Origin: Ananas comosus
Taxonomy: Eukaryota > Streptophyta > Magnoliopsida > Poales > Bromeliaceae
Assembly (NCBI RefSeq): GCF_001540865.1
Contig: NC_033629.1
Location: forward strand, 4,449,769-4,513,768
Reading direction: 5' to 3'
DNA length: 64,000 nt
Under the pieces are notes generated by a model. The model had not been told where the DNA came from. It ran no database searches and saw only the letters and a list, made by a program, of their open reading frames with translations. Below, piece after piece: positions 11,440-23,102 of the stretch. Every line of letters begins with the position of its first letter. Within the stretch, counting starts at the first letter, position 1. Position numbers and translations under genes: made by a program.

Positions 11440-11720
11440 ATTAGTACTGATGTACGATATATTTTGATGATATGTCCACCTTTCCTCAATTAGGGTTGTC
11501 CTCATTGGGCCCAACACACAGCTTTAATATGCTCGGCTGACCCAATCGAACTCGTAGCCCAAAATTATCAAGTGATGTTAGACTCATCAGACTAATCTTT
11601 CGGCTTGCACTAGTAATATAGCTTTGATACCAAATGTAACATGACGGACTATATATTAGCAGTAATAACTTATTAGGTTCAAATCATTAGCTCAAAATTT
11701 TTATGTCTAATTATTAGTAC
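11440..11720 (-). mobile_element. TRIM/LTR-retrotransposon fragment, inverted copy
   Basis: This is the reverse complement of 551-829 with modest divergence. The primer-binding-site variant lies at 11621-11632 on the minus strand, just inside an LTR end 'gttaca'. Here the element is not interrupted by the solo LTR, which confirms the insertion call at 830-3405. Confidence 0.6.
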
Positions 11721-11739
11721 TAATATACTATTGAAGAGT

Positions 11740-12996
11740 AACGTACGCCACTTGGGCTATACTCATTTTGCTTTATTGTACAGTACTACAAATGCCATAA
11801 GGCAATAAAACACAAAAGTTTTATATAAAATGTAGCTCTCTCATAGAATTTTCCAGATGGTAGTTAGGTGTCCTTCATCAAGTTAGTATATTTAATTTGG
11901 ATTCTTCACAAAATTATGTGTTTGTAATTAAAAATTTATTTTTTAGTTTGACGGTGGTAATTGAAAAACTTAATTGGATGAAGGACATTCAATTGCGACC
12001 TACGAAATTTTCTGTAAGTGTTTCCTTATAAACTCTATCCCAATAATAACACAAACACATAATAAACAATAATTAATATGATTAATTTCATATGTGCCCT
12101 TCCTTCAAGCTCTAATTATATGAAAATCCTCCAAAAATTGTCAATACAATAAATATTCTCAATTTTTAGTAAAATCATCAAATTTCCTATAATATATACG
12201 ATTAGTCCACCCAAAATATGACTTAAATATCTATTTTAATGAATATTTGTAATTTTAATGAATGATTTTGATAATTTTTAGGTTTTATATAGAATTTTCT
12301 TCTGATTTTCTTGTCATCATTATTCAAGCTGTCAAAAACATGGCGAACATGTATAAATGTATAGATTAAAATAAAAGAGTTTTGGTGGGTTCAAACTCAA
12401 GAGTTTCTGTAAGATAACTAATTATTCCAAAAATCTAAACTGCTAATTTTTAATCAATTTTATTCAACAAGAATTAATCAAACTGTTGTCGTAATTAATG
12501 ATGCATCTCATCTCAAGAAGGATGATTTGAATCAGTCTTAGGCAATGACAGCTTTATTGGTAAAGACTCTTTCTTTGCACTTAAAAAAAAGTTATCATTG
12601 TTTGTTAAGAATAAATGAAGGACTATCCCACATATTTATCTCAATTAAGACATGCATGCAGTAGAAAATTCAACTTTTTCTGGCAGCAATGCTTGAATTG
12701 GAGCATTGACATGCATATATATATTGTCTATTACGTGAATCTAGCTTTAATTAATCTTCTGCAGTGGAAACACAAAACCACATTACACGGCGGAAGAGCC
12801 GACTTACTCATAACAGATTACAGCTAGATCTATATAATAAAACTTATTAAGGAGTTTATGAGTCATTTTTAATTAGATTGATTTTTGATAATATGGTATC
12901 AGAGTCGTCCCTAACCCTCTCGTTAGAGTTCATGAGTACGTGTCCATGTTTGCCATTTGTATTGATATGCTAGGCCTATCAAAACAACTTAGTGCA
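11740..12996. other. AT-rich intergenic DNA
   Basis: I see no gene. A TGGTATCAGAG word at 12894 resembles a retrotransposon primer-binding site, and the sequence preceding it may be an eroded LTR. Confidence 0.4.
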
Positions 12997-13545
12997 TGTT
13001 GAATTGTTCTCAATTCAAAAGTCATGAATAAATTTTGAAATTAATCTTTTGTAAATATATACCCTTATCAGTTAAGAAACATATCTTATAATGGATATTT
13101 ATTATATGTTAATAAATATCCCAATCCTTATCCTAATCTATAGGAGATTCAGGATATTTAGGGGTTCCGTTATTTTATATATACGCCCCCGTTTTCTCCC
13201 GTAGAAGAGACGATCGAATACGATCTAATTCGAGAATCCAGAAAATCTTCCTTCTTCTCTCTCCTCTTCCTCTCTGGGATTTCCACCTACGTTCCCGGGG
13301 TTTTAGGGTGTGGACATAGGAGAGGACTCTGGTAGCTCTCTCCGATTGGCATCCGTGACGTAAGGCGATCCGTTCCGTGACGTAAGGCGTACGCGTGGAA
13401 GAAGACGAGAAACGTGGGAGATCCAGAAGCATCGAGACAAGAACGATCCAAGAAGGCTTGTAAAACAAGCAACCCGATCCGATTCCGGTTCCCGGATACG
13501 TTGGCTATCCGGTTTGTAAGTTTCCGCTGCCTATTATTTCCAACA
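12997..13545 (+). mobile_element. Probable solo copia-type LTR upstream of second germin-like gene
   Basis: The ends TGTTG and CAACA form a short inverted terminus typical of copia LTRs. The body has an AT-rich U3, a 'ttatatatac' TATA-like box at about 13174 and a GC-richer transcribed part. Flanking pentamers (gtgca and gtaaa) agree only in part, so the target duplication is degraded or the limits are slightly off. It ends 338 bp before the germin-like ATG and has no counterpart at the first copy. Confidence 0.6.
13356..13387 (+). promoter_or_regulatory. Paired TGACGTAAGG (as-1/ocs-like) motifs
   Basis: Two identical TGACGTAAGG words start at 13356 and 13378, 22 bp apart. TGACG pairs are the core of as-1/ocs elements bound by TGA-class bZIP factors. 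They lie inside the solo LTR about 500 bp upstream of the second germin-like start. Function is inferred only. Confidence 0.4.
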
Positions 13546-13809
13546 GTAAAAAAGTGTGAAACTTATCTAAACTATAGTATATTTTGATTAAACTATCTGG
13601 TTTTTTAAACATCTTGAATTCATGTATCTAATCTTCTATTTTATTTGAATCCGACAATTTAATAATTTTTTCTACTTCAGATTTTCGGTCCGCGTTTTAT
13701 TTTTGCCTGATTATGAGGAGAATAGTCAATGGAAAAGAAAGTTAATTGTTTGAGCACCCTCTGAACTCTTCAAACCACTTGCATCATGCATGTATCTTAA
13801 TTAGTTACC

Positions 13810-13825
13810 ACTATATATATATAAA
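13810..13825 (+). promoter_or_regulatory. TATA box of second germin-like gene
   Basis: CTATATATATATAAAG lies about 65 bp upstream of the ATG, in the same position as the TATA box of copy 1, with the same upstream 'gcatgtatcttaatta' block. Confidence 0.6.
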
Positions 13826-13883
13826 GATCGCTCTGCTGCATCCTCTCATCTCAAAAACATCAGAACATCTCCCCAGTTAAACA

Positions 13884-14552
13884 ATGGAGTACTCCAATTC
13901 CAAACCAGGATCGCTCCTTATCCTTTTCGCCACCGTATTCCTGATCATCTCCTCTTGCCGCGCTGATCCCGACCCTCTGCAGGACTTCTGCGTCGCCAAC
14001 CTCCAGGCGACCGACATAACCGTCGACGGCTTTCCCTGCAAGCCGACATCCTCCGTCGTCTCCGACGACTTCTTCTTCTCAGGCCTGTCCGCCCCGGGTA
14101 ACACCAACAACATGTTCGGGTCCAACATCACCCAGGCCAACGTCGCAAACTTCCCCGGCCTCAACACGCTCGGCCTCTCCATGAACCGGGTCGACTTGGT
14201 CCCTGGCGGCATCAACCCGCTCCACAGCCACCCGCGCGCCACCGAGCTCGGATTCATCCTCCAAGGAGAGGTGCTGGTCGGCTTCGTCAGCACCGCCAAC
14301 GCGTTCTACTCCAAGACTGTGAAAGCCGGCGAGAGCTTCGTGATCCCGAGGGGGCTGGTTCACTTCCAGTTCAACGTCGGGACGGGGAATGCGGTGGTGA
14401 TCACGGCGTTCGACAGCCAGCTGCCGGGCGTCGTGTTGGCGCCGTTCACGCTGTTCGGGTCGACGCCGGCGATCCCGAATGATGTGCTCACCAAGACTTT
14501 CCAGGTTGATCAGAGTGTGATCAATCTCTTCAAGTCCAAGTTCGGGAACTAA
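13884..14552 (+). CDS. Germin-like protein (copy 2)
   Basis: This intronless cupin of 222 residues is a tandem paralogue of the gene at 9491, about 91% identical. The signal peptide spans roughly residues 1-27. The disulphide cysteines are C36 and C52, metal ligands H114, H116 and E121 in box 1 and H160 in box 2, and the sequon is N81-I-T. All catalytic and structural residues are intact, so it should fold as an apoplastic Mn-binding germin-like protein. Differences from copy 1 concentrate in the signal peptide and at the C-terminus, which ends KSKFGN rather than the longer SGSSNY tail. The start context is aacaATGG. Regulation may differ from copy 1 because a solo LTR lies just upstream. An AATAAATGAATAA polyadenylation-like stretch is near 14690. 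Confidence 0.96.
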   Translation: MEYSNSKPGSLLILFATVFLIISSCRADPDPLQDFCVANLQATDITVDGFPCKPTSSVVSDDFFFSGLSAPGNTNNMFGSNITQANVANFPGLNTLGLSMNRVDLVPGGINPLHSHPRATELGFILQGEVLVGFVSTANAFYSKTVKAGESFVIPRGLVHFQFNVGTGNAVVITAFDSQLPGVVLAPFTLFGSTPAIPNDVLTKTFQVDQSVINLFKSKFGN

Positions 14553-15577
14553 TTAATTAACTCTTACGATGTTTGATTAATTTGTCTATTGATTCTTAAA
14601 ATTAATTATTTTGTATTATTTACTATATATTATTTGTTTGTGCAGTAGCCAGTATGCCTGTTGAATAATTATATGGTTGTGATCTTAAGAATAAATGAAT
14701 AATTGGTGAAAAAATTTATGTAATCGTTGTCTGTTACTTTATCGGCCTTTTCTGCATTGCATGTTTCAAGTATTCGAGAGATTTTTTTTTTTCAAAGTCT
14801 CTTGTTCTTCTCAAAATTAGAGACTTCGTACAAAGACATCTGACAATTTCCTCACACCCACTATTTGCATTCACGACTTTATTCGGAAAAAAAAAAACAA
14901 TAATAAGAGAAATTGCCCACATCTAAAAACTATAAGTTACTGGATCATTTAACAGGACCTTTTGATTATTTGGACCCACATCTAAAAACTATAAGTTACT
15001 GGATCATTTAACAGGACCTTTCGATTATTTGGACCATTTTAATTTGAGCAATCAAATAAATAAAATGAAATGCAATCATCAGTTCAACACAGTAAGAAAG
15101 TGAAAGAAACCTTGCTTGTAATTTATCAAAACAAGCTAACTGAATATTATCAAACAATTTCAACAGCTATTTACTGGAATTCAAAGAAAATGAAATAACA
15201 AATGTATTCTTCTCTTTTTTGCTAGAAAAGAAAAAAAAAGGAAGAAAAAAAGAAAAAAAAAAAAAAGGGTTAGTTCTATGAGAGCCTTTTCATGTTACAA
15301 GAGCCAAATTGCTCATTAAAATGTTCTATACACCAAGTGAGAGGAACCTCCAAAACAAGAGGAGGATACAAGAGCCAAAATACTCATGAAACCAAATGAT
15401 CAGAAACACCTGCTTCTAATCACCCATAACCACAAAGGATACAAGATCGTCCTCCGCAACAATAAGCCAAAATACTCATGCAACCAAATGATCAGAAACA
15501 CCTACTCCTAATCACCCGTAACCGCAACATGTCATTTATCTGAATTACATGCCCTATTCTTTTTTCTTCTTTTTTTT
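14553..15577. other. Convergent intergenic region and 3' UTR of the minus-strand gene
   Basis: The + strand germin-like gene and the - strand four-exon gene converge here. The region contains a 59-bp tandem duplication (14916-15033) and a purine tract at 15220-15265. A second pair of about 62-bp near-repeats (about 15374 and 15467), probably 3' UTR, contains 'ccaaatgatcagaaacacct'. Confidence 0.5.
14916..15033. repeat. Two 59-bp tandem repeats
   Basis: Units 14916-14974 and 14975-15033 begin 'cccacatctaaaaac' and differ by a single base (ttttgatt versus tttcgatt), which indicates a very recent duplication. Confidence 0.95.
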
Positions 15578-15790
15578 TCATGAGGAGCTGGTGCGAGAGT
15601 TCCTGCAGAATGATGATCCACCTCCTGAGCCAGCGGGTGATGGAGAAGAAGCCATAAATTGGGCCCCGGGAGATGATAGAGGAAGGCTTGCGGCATGGGC
15701 TAGTTGTCCCATCAACGGAAAGCCAGATGGACTATTTGATGCAGCATAAGTCGTCGATGGGTGGGCTCCGAGTCCTCTTGAGGGGTTACT
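15578..15790 (-). CDS. Exon 4 (terminal) of the four-exon unknown gene
   Basis: It encodes 70 residues starting SNPSRGLG and ending RTSSS before TGA. The acceptor is AATTGCAG|AGT. The content is Ser/Pro/Gly-rich and probably disordered. Confidence 0.7.
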   Translation of the reverse strand, partial: SNPSRGLGAHPSTTYAASNSPSGFPLMGQLAHAASLPLSSPGAQFMASSPSPAGSGGGSSFCRNSRTSSS

Positions 15791-16660
15791 CTGCAATTTA
15801 TATGGTGCATCATATATTGAGGAGTTTGTTTTCAATAATCAAATCACAACATAATGTTCATCAGGAAGCTTAGGCATACAAAGAAGGTAACAATTTGCAA
15901 ATACTACACAAACTATAGAGCATATATTAAATGAACTCCTAAGGCCTTGTTTTGATAATGTTGCCTCTTTTATTTTGTTTGTTTTTTTTTTAAAAACACA
16001 ATTCTGCTCTACGGAGTGTGCAAGTGGATGGTATAGTATTTGCAGTCTCTACATTTGCCGATTTGTTTAGCAACCAAAAACAACTATAGTAACTTTTTCT
16101 GCTTCTTTACTTGTCGGTTTTTTTTTTTGGAAAAAAAATGCCTTTTGACATCTGGCAACGTTGCATTGCAAATTAGCCAAACTATGACGAGAGTAGGGAA
16201 GCTCATTTGTCCGCACATCCAATCATATAAAATGTTTATACATTAAAATATACAAAAAAAGGCAATAATATCAAAGAAGGCCAAAACTTAAAAGCCTAAG
16301 GGTGAGTTTGGTTCCACGTAAAACTGTGGAAAAAAAATTTTCGGTGGAAAAAAATTTTATGTCATTTGTGTTTGGTTTATAGGAAAAGAAAAAGAGTTTT
16401 CCATGACAGTTTTTTGGTTGAAAGGAAAAGAAAAGGTAGATGAAAAATTATTTAATATATTTTTTATTATATATATTATTAATATATTATAATTATTATA
16501 TATTTTCTCTAATTATATATATTATATATTATTAATATATAATAATTATCATAATATATTTAATTATTATAATTTATATTTATAAAAATATTTAAATATA
16601 TTATATAATATATATATAATAATATATTTAATATTATAAATAAATTATTATATATTTATA

Positions 16661-16735
<75 letters not shown>

Positions 16736-16953
16736 TAGAAGCTAGAATACTTGTAAAAGTACCCAAGTGCTATTGTGTGTTTTTTAGCCCTTGGATGGAG
16801 AGATGTGAGGTTGAGATGATGGATGGTAGGTCGGTGGTAGGTGTGGTAGGTGAATGTGTTTAATCCAAGGCTGATTAATAATCAAAAAGTGATCCAAGGG
16901 CTAAAAACACACAAGTATCACTTGGGTGATATTTGTAAAAGTATTCTAGCCCT

Positions 16954-16991
<38 letters not shown>

Positions 16992-19900
16992 CAAAGAGGA
17001 CTGGACCTCTCTCTCTCTCACTCAGGCGGTCCACGAGGTGAAGCTCACCTCGTGGACCGCGCACAAAAAATCCTATGAACCCCGCCATTTTCCACTGTAG
17101 CTTTTTGTTTTCCGCTCTTGCGGAGCGAAAAACGAAAACCCCAAATTTTCACAGAATCCATAAAAAAAACTTTCGGAGAAAATTTTTTTTACAGAGAACC
17201 AAACATCAGAAAAATGTTTTTCAACTGAAAATTAATTTTCAGACTACTTTTACAGCAAACCAAACACCCCCTAAACTATAAATGTTTGACTTTACTATTT
17301 CATACAGTGGTATGGTCAAATACCTGACATCAGAGCTTAATAATTCTGAAATGCATAGCATTACATCATAACTTAATAATTCTTTTGTTTAAGGTTTAAT
17401 CTCCCAGCCATTGCAGTTGGCAATGCAGCCAATTTAGGTGCTGTTTTAATTGTTGCAGTTGAGCTTGCTCATGCAGTTCCAACTGCAGCAGTTGAATTTA
17501 AATATATCAAACGAAACACTAGATTGCATCTGCATGCAGTTATAACTATAGCGCAGTTGTAATTACGTGTAACTAAACATCCCCTAAATGTAAGTAAATT
17601 TTCTGACCAATGTCACTGCTGCATAATTCTAGCATTTGGGATAATTACAAAGGCCACAACAAACAAATCACATTAGGTACCATTATGAATAATCCATGGC
17701 AAAGTAGAAATATTCAATGCAGAGCTAAAATCATAATCTACCACTTCGATATATTAATAATCACTTACATTCTGTTGAAGAGAGCCAAACACAGGCCTGT
17801 TCAGAGAGGAAGCAGAGGGGGATGTACTGTGTATCTGATGCAATTGACGCCCATGAGAGCTGTGGCTAGGAGCAGCATCAGATTCACCAGCTGAATCACC
17901 ACCGAAATTCACCTCCACATGCAGTGGCATTGTCACAGATGACAACATGGTCCGTCGTTTTACTTCTTCTTCAGCATTTAAAATCTGTTGAACAACCAAA
18001 TTGACCCTTATGTTATAAACTATTAAAGAACAAATGAATGAGACACCGGAAATATATTTTTCCCTTCGTATATGATATAGAGCTTGGATGGGTAATCAAG
18101 TACCAAGATGGAAGTTCCTACATTGATATCTAGGTGTGTATTTATCTAGAACAAGGTAGTTGCTATGTAAAGGAGGGTAAAAACTTTTAGCAATCGGTGA
18201 AACTTAATCATTAGTTAAAGCAAGTTGTTACAACAGTTCAGCCAAACTGAAATGACCAATAGCACTCAAGTGTAAAAGACAGCAGAACCTAAATTTGTTT
18301 GAGAATAGTATCAATAAATAGAGTAGTTGTTATGAAATTAAAAAAAGAAAAAACATTAAAGAGCATGAACTCGACATTAAAATGAAACCAAAAGAATTGT
18401 AGCCATAAACATGTATTAGGGAAAGAGTTTAGTGTATTTGAGCTTGCACGCCTGAAAATGAAAAAAGATAGGCTAGAACAGAAAATGATTGGTCATGCAG
18501 GAAAAGAGAAAGAGATAGAGGATATAAGACAGCACACAAAGACCTCATATACAGGTGAAAAATTGATGAAAGAACATGGTTTTGAATTTGGCAATGTCTT
18601 TTATATAATGGCCCAACAAGACAAGACAAGGAGCCTAAGATCAAACTCGAGATACTAAATGCCAAGCAATTTATACTAAGCCATTCCAACTCTGAATTAC
18701 ATTCCTAAAATGTTTTCAAGGATGGGACTCTTGGGAAATTAGATGTAATCTACACCATATTTTTTGAAGCAAAAATTAACACATATATGCACTTTTAGGC
18801 AGTGTTTGGTTGGGAAACAAGAAGGGGAATAAGCCCTTGTTCCCCCTTTTGTTCCCAAATGCCGTGTTTGGTATCCGAGAACAATAGTTTTCGGGTTTCT
18901 GGAATAAGCTGGTATAAGGTTGAAACTGTCGTTCCACCCTTTTCCCTGGAACAAGCTTGTTCCCAAGTAAACAAGATTAATTAAAGTCTAAATTTAACTT
19001 TAATTATGGAATTAAATCATTAATTAATCTAATTAATATATTTAAATCATTATTTATTGCTTAAATAATAAAATAATTAATTTAATTAATAATCTAATGT
19101 ATTTATTCATAAACTAATATTTATTTATTGATCAACCATTAATATTTCTATTAATCTAATTAATTTTTTTTTACTAGTTATCTAGCTAAAATAATTTACT
19201 AAGTAAAAAGTTAAATTATTTTTTATAATTAATTAATTAATATATTTTTATTATCTTATACAATATTCATAGCTAATAAATTTATTAATTTATTAAATTA
19301 TTTCTAAGTAATATTTTGATGTTAATTAATTAGATAAAATAAATTATTTAAAATTATAACTCTTATTCCGCTTATTCCAATCTAACCATCCAAACACTAT
19401 TTATCTTGTTTATAAAAACAACCCTATTTTCATCCAAACGCAAAATTGGTCTAGTTCCTACTTATATCTGAACTTGTACCTATCCCTGAAATAAGCAGTT
19501 CTTACTTATGCCAGAACCAAACGCAACCTTATGGTCCATATCAATAACAAATCCGAAAACAAAATTTACCTGCTTCAGCATTTGTACAAGATTGTGCTTT
19601 TTCTCATTCAAGACTTGCAACTTGTTCTCCAGCTCTCCTTTGCTCTCCTCTTTTTTCACAATATCTTTGGAGTCATCAATCACCTAAGAAATTCAAAATA
19701 GAAAACAAAGAGGCAATGTTAAAAGGCAAGGAATGATTTACAAAAATTTAATATGCACTTTAAGGATATAGTAATGTAGACGAAACATGAGTTCATTCTT
19801 CTGGACATATTTATTTCCATCGAAAAAAGAGTTATTAAACTTAGGTACTCCTTGAAGAAATTGTAGGACAGAACTTCGGAAAAGAATATAGTAGTTCACC

Positions 19901-22900
19901 ATATTATGGCACATTTTGCCTGCTATAGGGTGTAGTTTTGTTTGATGAAGTGTGATTTGACTAGGAATACTGATTGAAGTACCATAAACAGCTTCTTCTG
20001 CAGAACAATGAGCTGCTCCAAATAGGAGCTAGCCTGAGCTTCATTTTGGTAGCCACTAGCAAAAGCCCCAAACTTTTCTGACTTTCCAAAGACTCAGCTA
20101 GAGATGGCTGAAGCTGAAAACAGAGACAGAAGTGACGCCATACAGCCACAAAGGGTAAAGGTACTTTTGTGTTAATTATCTGACACATTGATTACATATG
20201 TATAAAGCTAGACAAAGTCATATGCGCAACAGCTAAAGAAATTGGCAGTTATGTAATGTAACTAGAAAAGCACAATAGGCTAAAGAGTAATACGTGGTAC
20301 ATCTGTACATGCACCTGTTAATGAAAAGAAAATTCATGTGATCTAAAAGATAAGCCAACCTGAGTTATGACACGAAACTCTAACAATCAGTTGCTCTTCA
20401 TAAGCACTTAAATATGTTATTAATCAATCTAAACAAATTACCAAGTTTAAGATATGAATATCCAACGATAATACAATCATTCCTTATTCATCTTTCGAAA
20501 ATCGGTAAAACAGTCCAGGTTTCAATATAATTTACTTTAGAGCCATTGGTTTTGGAATTACTTGCAAAAGTAGGAAAGAGCTTTAAGAATCCTTATTAGT
20601 GTAAAACTATTAATATTAGGAGTATGAGTTAAATTGGCTTATGTTGTTTTATAGGAAAGTCAAAAGTTTGATTGGAGCAAAACTTCTTACTGATTTGATA
20701 TCGAAAAAATTATGTTTCAGTAGTAGAACAAATTTGGACGTTTCAGGACATCCTTTTAAAGCCATTCTGGTATCAACCAATCCATATGGAGATCCACAAA
20801 TAGGATGCTTTGTAGTGATTTGTCAGAATAAATAGTTCTATTTGTCTTCTTCACTTCCTCATTTCTAATTTGCTACTCTCGATCCATCTACAGCCCATTG
20901 TCTTACCTTTATCATATCTACTATCAGTTGGAAATAAGCCTAATGCAGTTTGCTCTCTTCTGTTGAATTATCAGACCACCACTGGTAGGATTGATATGTT
21001 TCAACCCATGAAGTGAAGCTACATCACACATTCAAGTAGAAGAAAATTAAACTTGCAAAATGAGAGTAAGTTTTCACCTATTCACAGATCCAGAGTGGAG
21101 AATTATCATTGAAATGTACAAACTCTTAAGCAATGCGCCTAAGATCCGATTTGTAAAAGATGCTTACACGAACTATATCATGGTTAGTAAAACTAATGAC
21201 AAAGATATTAAATAGATTTATCATGTAACTCAAGCACTCTAATCCTTTATTACAATATGAATAGATTAACCCCATGTTTGCAACAGTATGTCAGACCTCA
21301 GAAAATACTTATTGGAACCCCCGCAATTAGGATTGGCTTAACTATTTTTCATATATTTTATAAAGATCTCATCAGAGAGCATAGATCAAAATTTAGGAAA
21401 ATGAAAAGTATATTCAATCCCCCGAACTTAATAAAATTGGTTGTGGTTTAGGTACATTCAAAAAAGCCATCCTTCCAGGCAAATAAACAATTTTCGCGAT
21501 ACATTGAAAATGGGGCAAAATGTATGGATAGTTCATATATTATCACAATATTTCAATCTGGTCCCCGTACTTAATCATTTAAACCAACTTATTACTCGTC
21601 TCTGTGAAACTTTGCATCTAAGTCCAAAAATCCACCGAAAATACTGAGCCCATTTAAGAAGATGATAAAGTGCATCGCTGAAATATGATGCAATTTTTAT
21701 GGAGGGGTAGTTAAGACATGGGCTAAAACATAAGAAGCGTTTTGTAATTTAGCCTTCTTAGCTACAGAAGAAAAAAAAAACCCTGACTCACCCTGTATGG
21801 ACATCAGAACATATTATCCAGTCACTAATAGCTTATGCGTTATGGAGATCTTTTTGTGTGATTGCAAGTTAAGAGTTAGATTTTAGCTCTTTAGACGGTC
21901 CTGGCATCCATGATTTAGTACGATAAGGCTTTGTTTAGATGCATGAATATCTTGTTTAGTATATATCTCCATAATTTACTTGAGAAGCTTGTACGTTGGT
22001 AGATAAAGAGTGTGATCAATGTCCAAAATTGAATATTATATTCAGCCTTCAAATCACTTTTTTGGATAAGATAAATCACCTTATTGGCGAAATATCCCAT
22101 CCTACCAAAGCATGAATATCAAAACTTCTCAAAGAACAAAAATCAAACTCTTACCTTACAATCACATTAGAAAATCTTTACACCGCATAAGTTATCCCTG
22201 GATAACTTATTCCGATTTCCAAATATGGCCTAAGTGTATTTTACCTACAAAGTGTTTTATCTTGTCCCGAAGAAATAGCTAGTATGGTATGCCTTTTTAC
22301 GCATAACGAAGATTTTACTGTGTTACTATAAGTCATGAGTCTGATTTTAGCTCCTGGGAAGTCTTGGTATCTATAATTTGGTCGGATAGTATATTTTATC
22401 CACGAGACAGTTTATCCATTCCGACAGAAAGACTTGAAAACTGAATATGATATGTTTTTCTAAACATTTGATCATAGTGCTCATCTACCAAATACTACGA
22501 ATTTCTCAAATATCTACCAAATACTACGAATTTCTCAAATAAATGATAGAGATAAGCCGAACAAGATATACATGCATCCAAACATGGCCTGAGTGTATTT
22601 TACCTCCCAGGTGATTTATCTTATTCCTAACTTGGAAGGCCGGACATGGCATGTCTTTCTAGATATTTGATCCTATTTTTCATCGATCAAATCCGACAAT
22701 CAAGATGTTCATGCATGCGAACAGGCCTGCAACACCATTTACAGAACAAATTTTAGGTCTCACCTCCAATTTCGAATCGGCAGCGTCTTCTTTTACCGCC
22801 TTTCCGTCCGGGGCGGGCTCGTCTTCTCCATTCTTCGCCGCGGCGCCGCCGATCGCGGGGTTCACCGCTTTCTCCGGTGATTCTTCTGCCTCTTCTTCCT

Positions 22901-23102
22901 TCACCTTCTTCTCCGTACAGGGGGAGGTGCTGCTAGGGTTTTCGTCGGCGGCGGCTGCGGCGATGCGGGAGAGGGCGAGGGCTCGCCGGCGGAGAAGGTT
23001 CTTGAATTGGGGGAGGGAGATGGAGCGGGGGGGGAGAGGCCACCGGCGCGGGGCGTTGGGAACCTTGTGCAGGTTCCCGCGGCTGACGGCCAGCGCCACC
23101 AT
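15578..23102 (-). CDS. Four-exon coiled-coil protein of unknown function (gene span)
   Basis: Four exons joined at GT-AG boundaries give one 293-residue frame: 22764-23102, 19570-19683, 17769-17984 and 15578-15790, with every intron in phase 0. The N-terminus is Arg/Ala/Ser-rich with few acids, compatible with an organellar transit peptide (inference). Residues 60-113 are Glu/Lys/Ala-rich. Exon 2 and the start of exon 3 (KGELENKLQVLNEKKHNLVQMLKQ then ILNAEEEVKRR) have heptad-like leucines and charges predicting a coiled coil. The C-terminal half is rich in Ser, Pro, His and Gly. I cannot assign a named family; it reads like a conserved plant protein. Introns of 3080, 1585 and 1978 bp are full of MITEs. 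A small exon in the long first intron could have been missed, although the phases need none. Confidence 0.75.
16300..17271. mobile_element. PIF/Harbinger-like element in intron 3
   Basis: The termini GGGTGAGTTTGGTT and AACCAAACACCCCC are imperfect inverted repeats flanked by TAA on both sides (16297-16299 and 17272-17274), the usual Harbinger/Tourist target duplication. It is non-coding and very AT-rich, and it harbours a second small element between TA tracts. Confidence 0.65.
16670..16990. repeat. TA-microsatellite-flanked MITE inside Harbinger-like element
   Basis: A unit of about 225 bp (16736-16960) has inverted ends: 'ctagaatacttgtaaaagta' at the left and 'aaaagtattctag' at the right. 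It is bracketed by (TA)n tracts at 16670-16733 and 16963-16987. Internal arms 'ttttttagcccttggat' and 'atccaagggctaaaa' are also inverted. Confidence 0.65.
17769..17984 (-). CDS. Exon 3 of the four-exon unknown gene
   Basis: It encodes 72 residues, ILNAEEEVKRR to GSLQQN. The acceptor is TTCAACAG|ATT and the donor AAT|GTAAGT. It includes MPLHVEVNFGG and a His/Ser-rich stretch. Confidence 0.75.
18800..19525. repeat. MITE-like element in intron 2
   Basis: It starts at 'gtgtttggttggga' and ends 'ccagaaccaaacgcaacc', with internal 'gaacaagcttgttcc' and an AT-rich core. It belongs to the family seen at 5690-7400. Confidence 0.5.
19570..19683 (-). CDS. Exon 2 of the four-exon unknown gene
   Basis: It encodes 38 residues, VIDDSKDIVKK to MLKQ. 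The acceptor is TTCTTAG|GTG and the donor CAG|GTAAAT. It is the predicted coiled-coil core. Confidence 0.75.
22764..23102 (-). CDS. Exon 1 of the four-exon unknown gene
   Basis: It encodes 113 residues from MVALAVSRGNLHK to DSKLE and is markedly GC-rich. The donor is GAG|GTGAGA. The ATG is the first in-frame start after a GC-rich leader that is open on several frames. Confidence 0.75.

Noticed and set aside
13175..13468. Minus-strand 97-residue frame upstream of the second germin-like gene
   Set aside because: It is antisense to the transcribed part of a solo LTR and has no domain.
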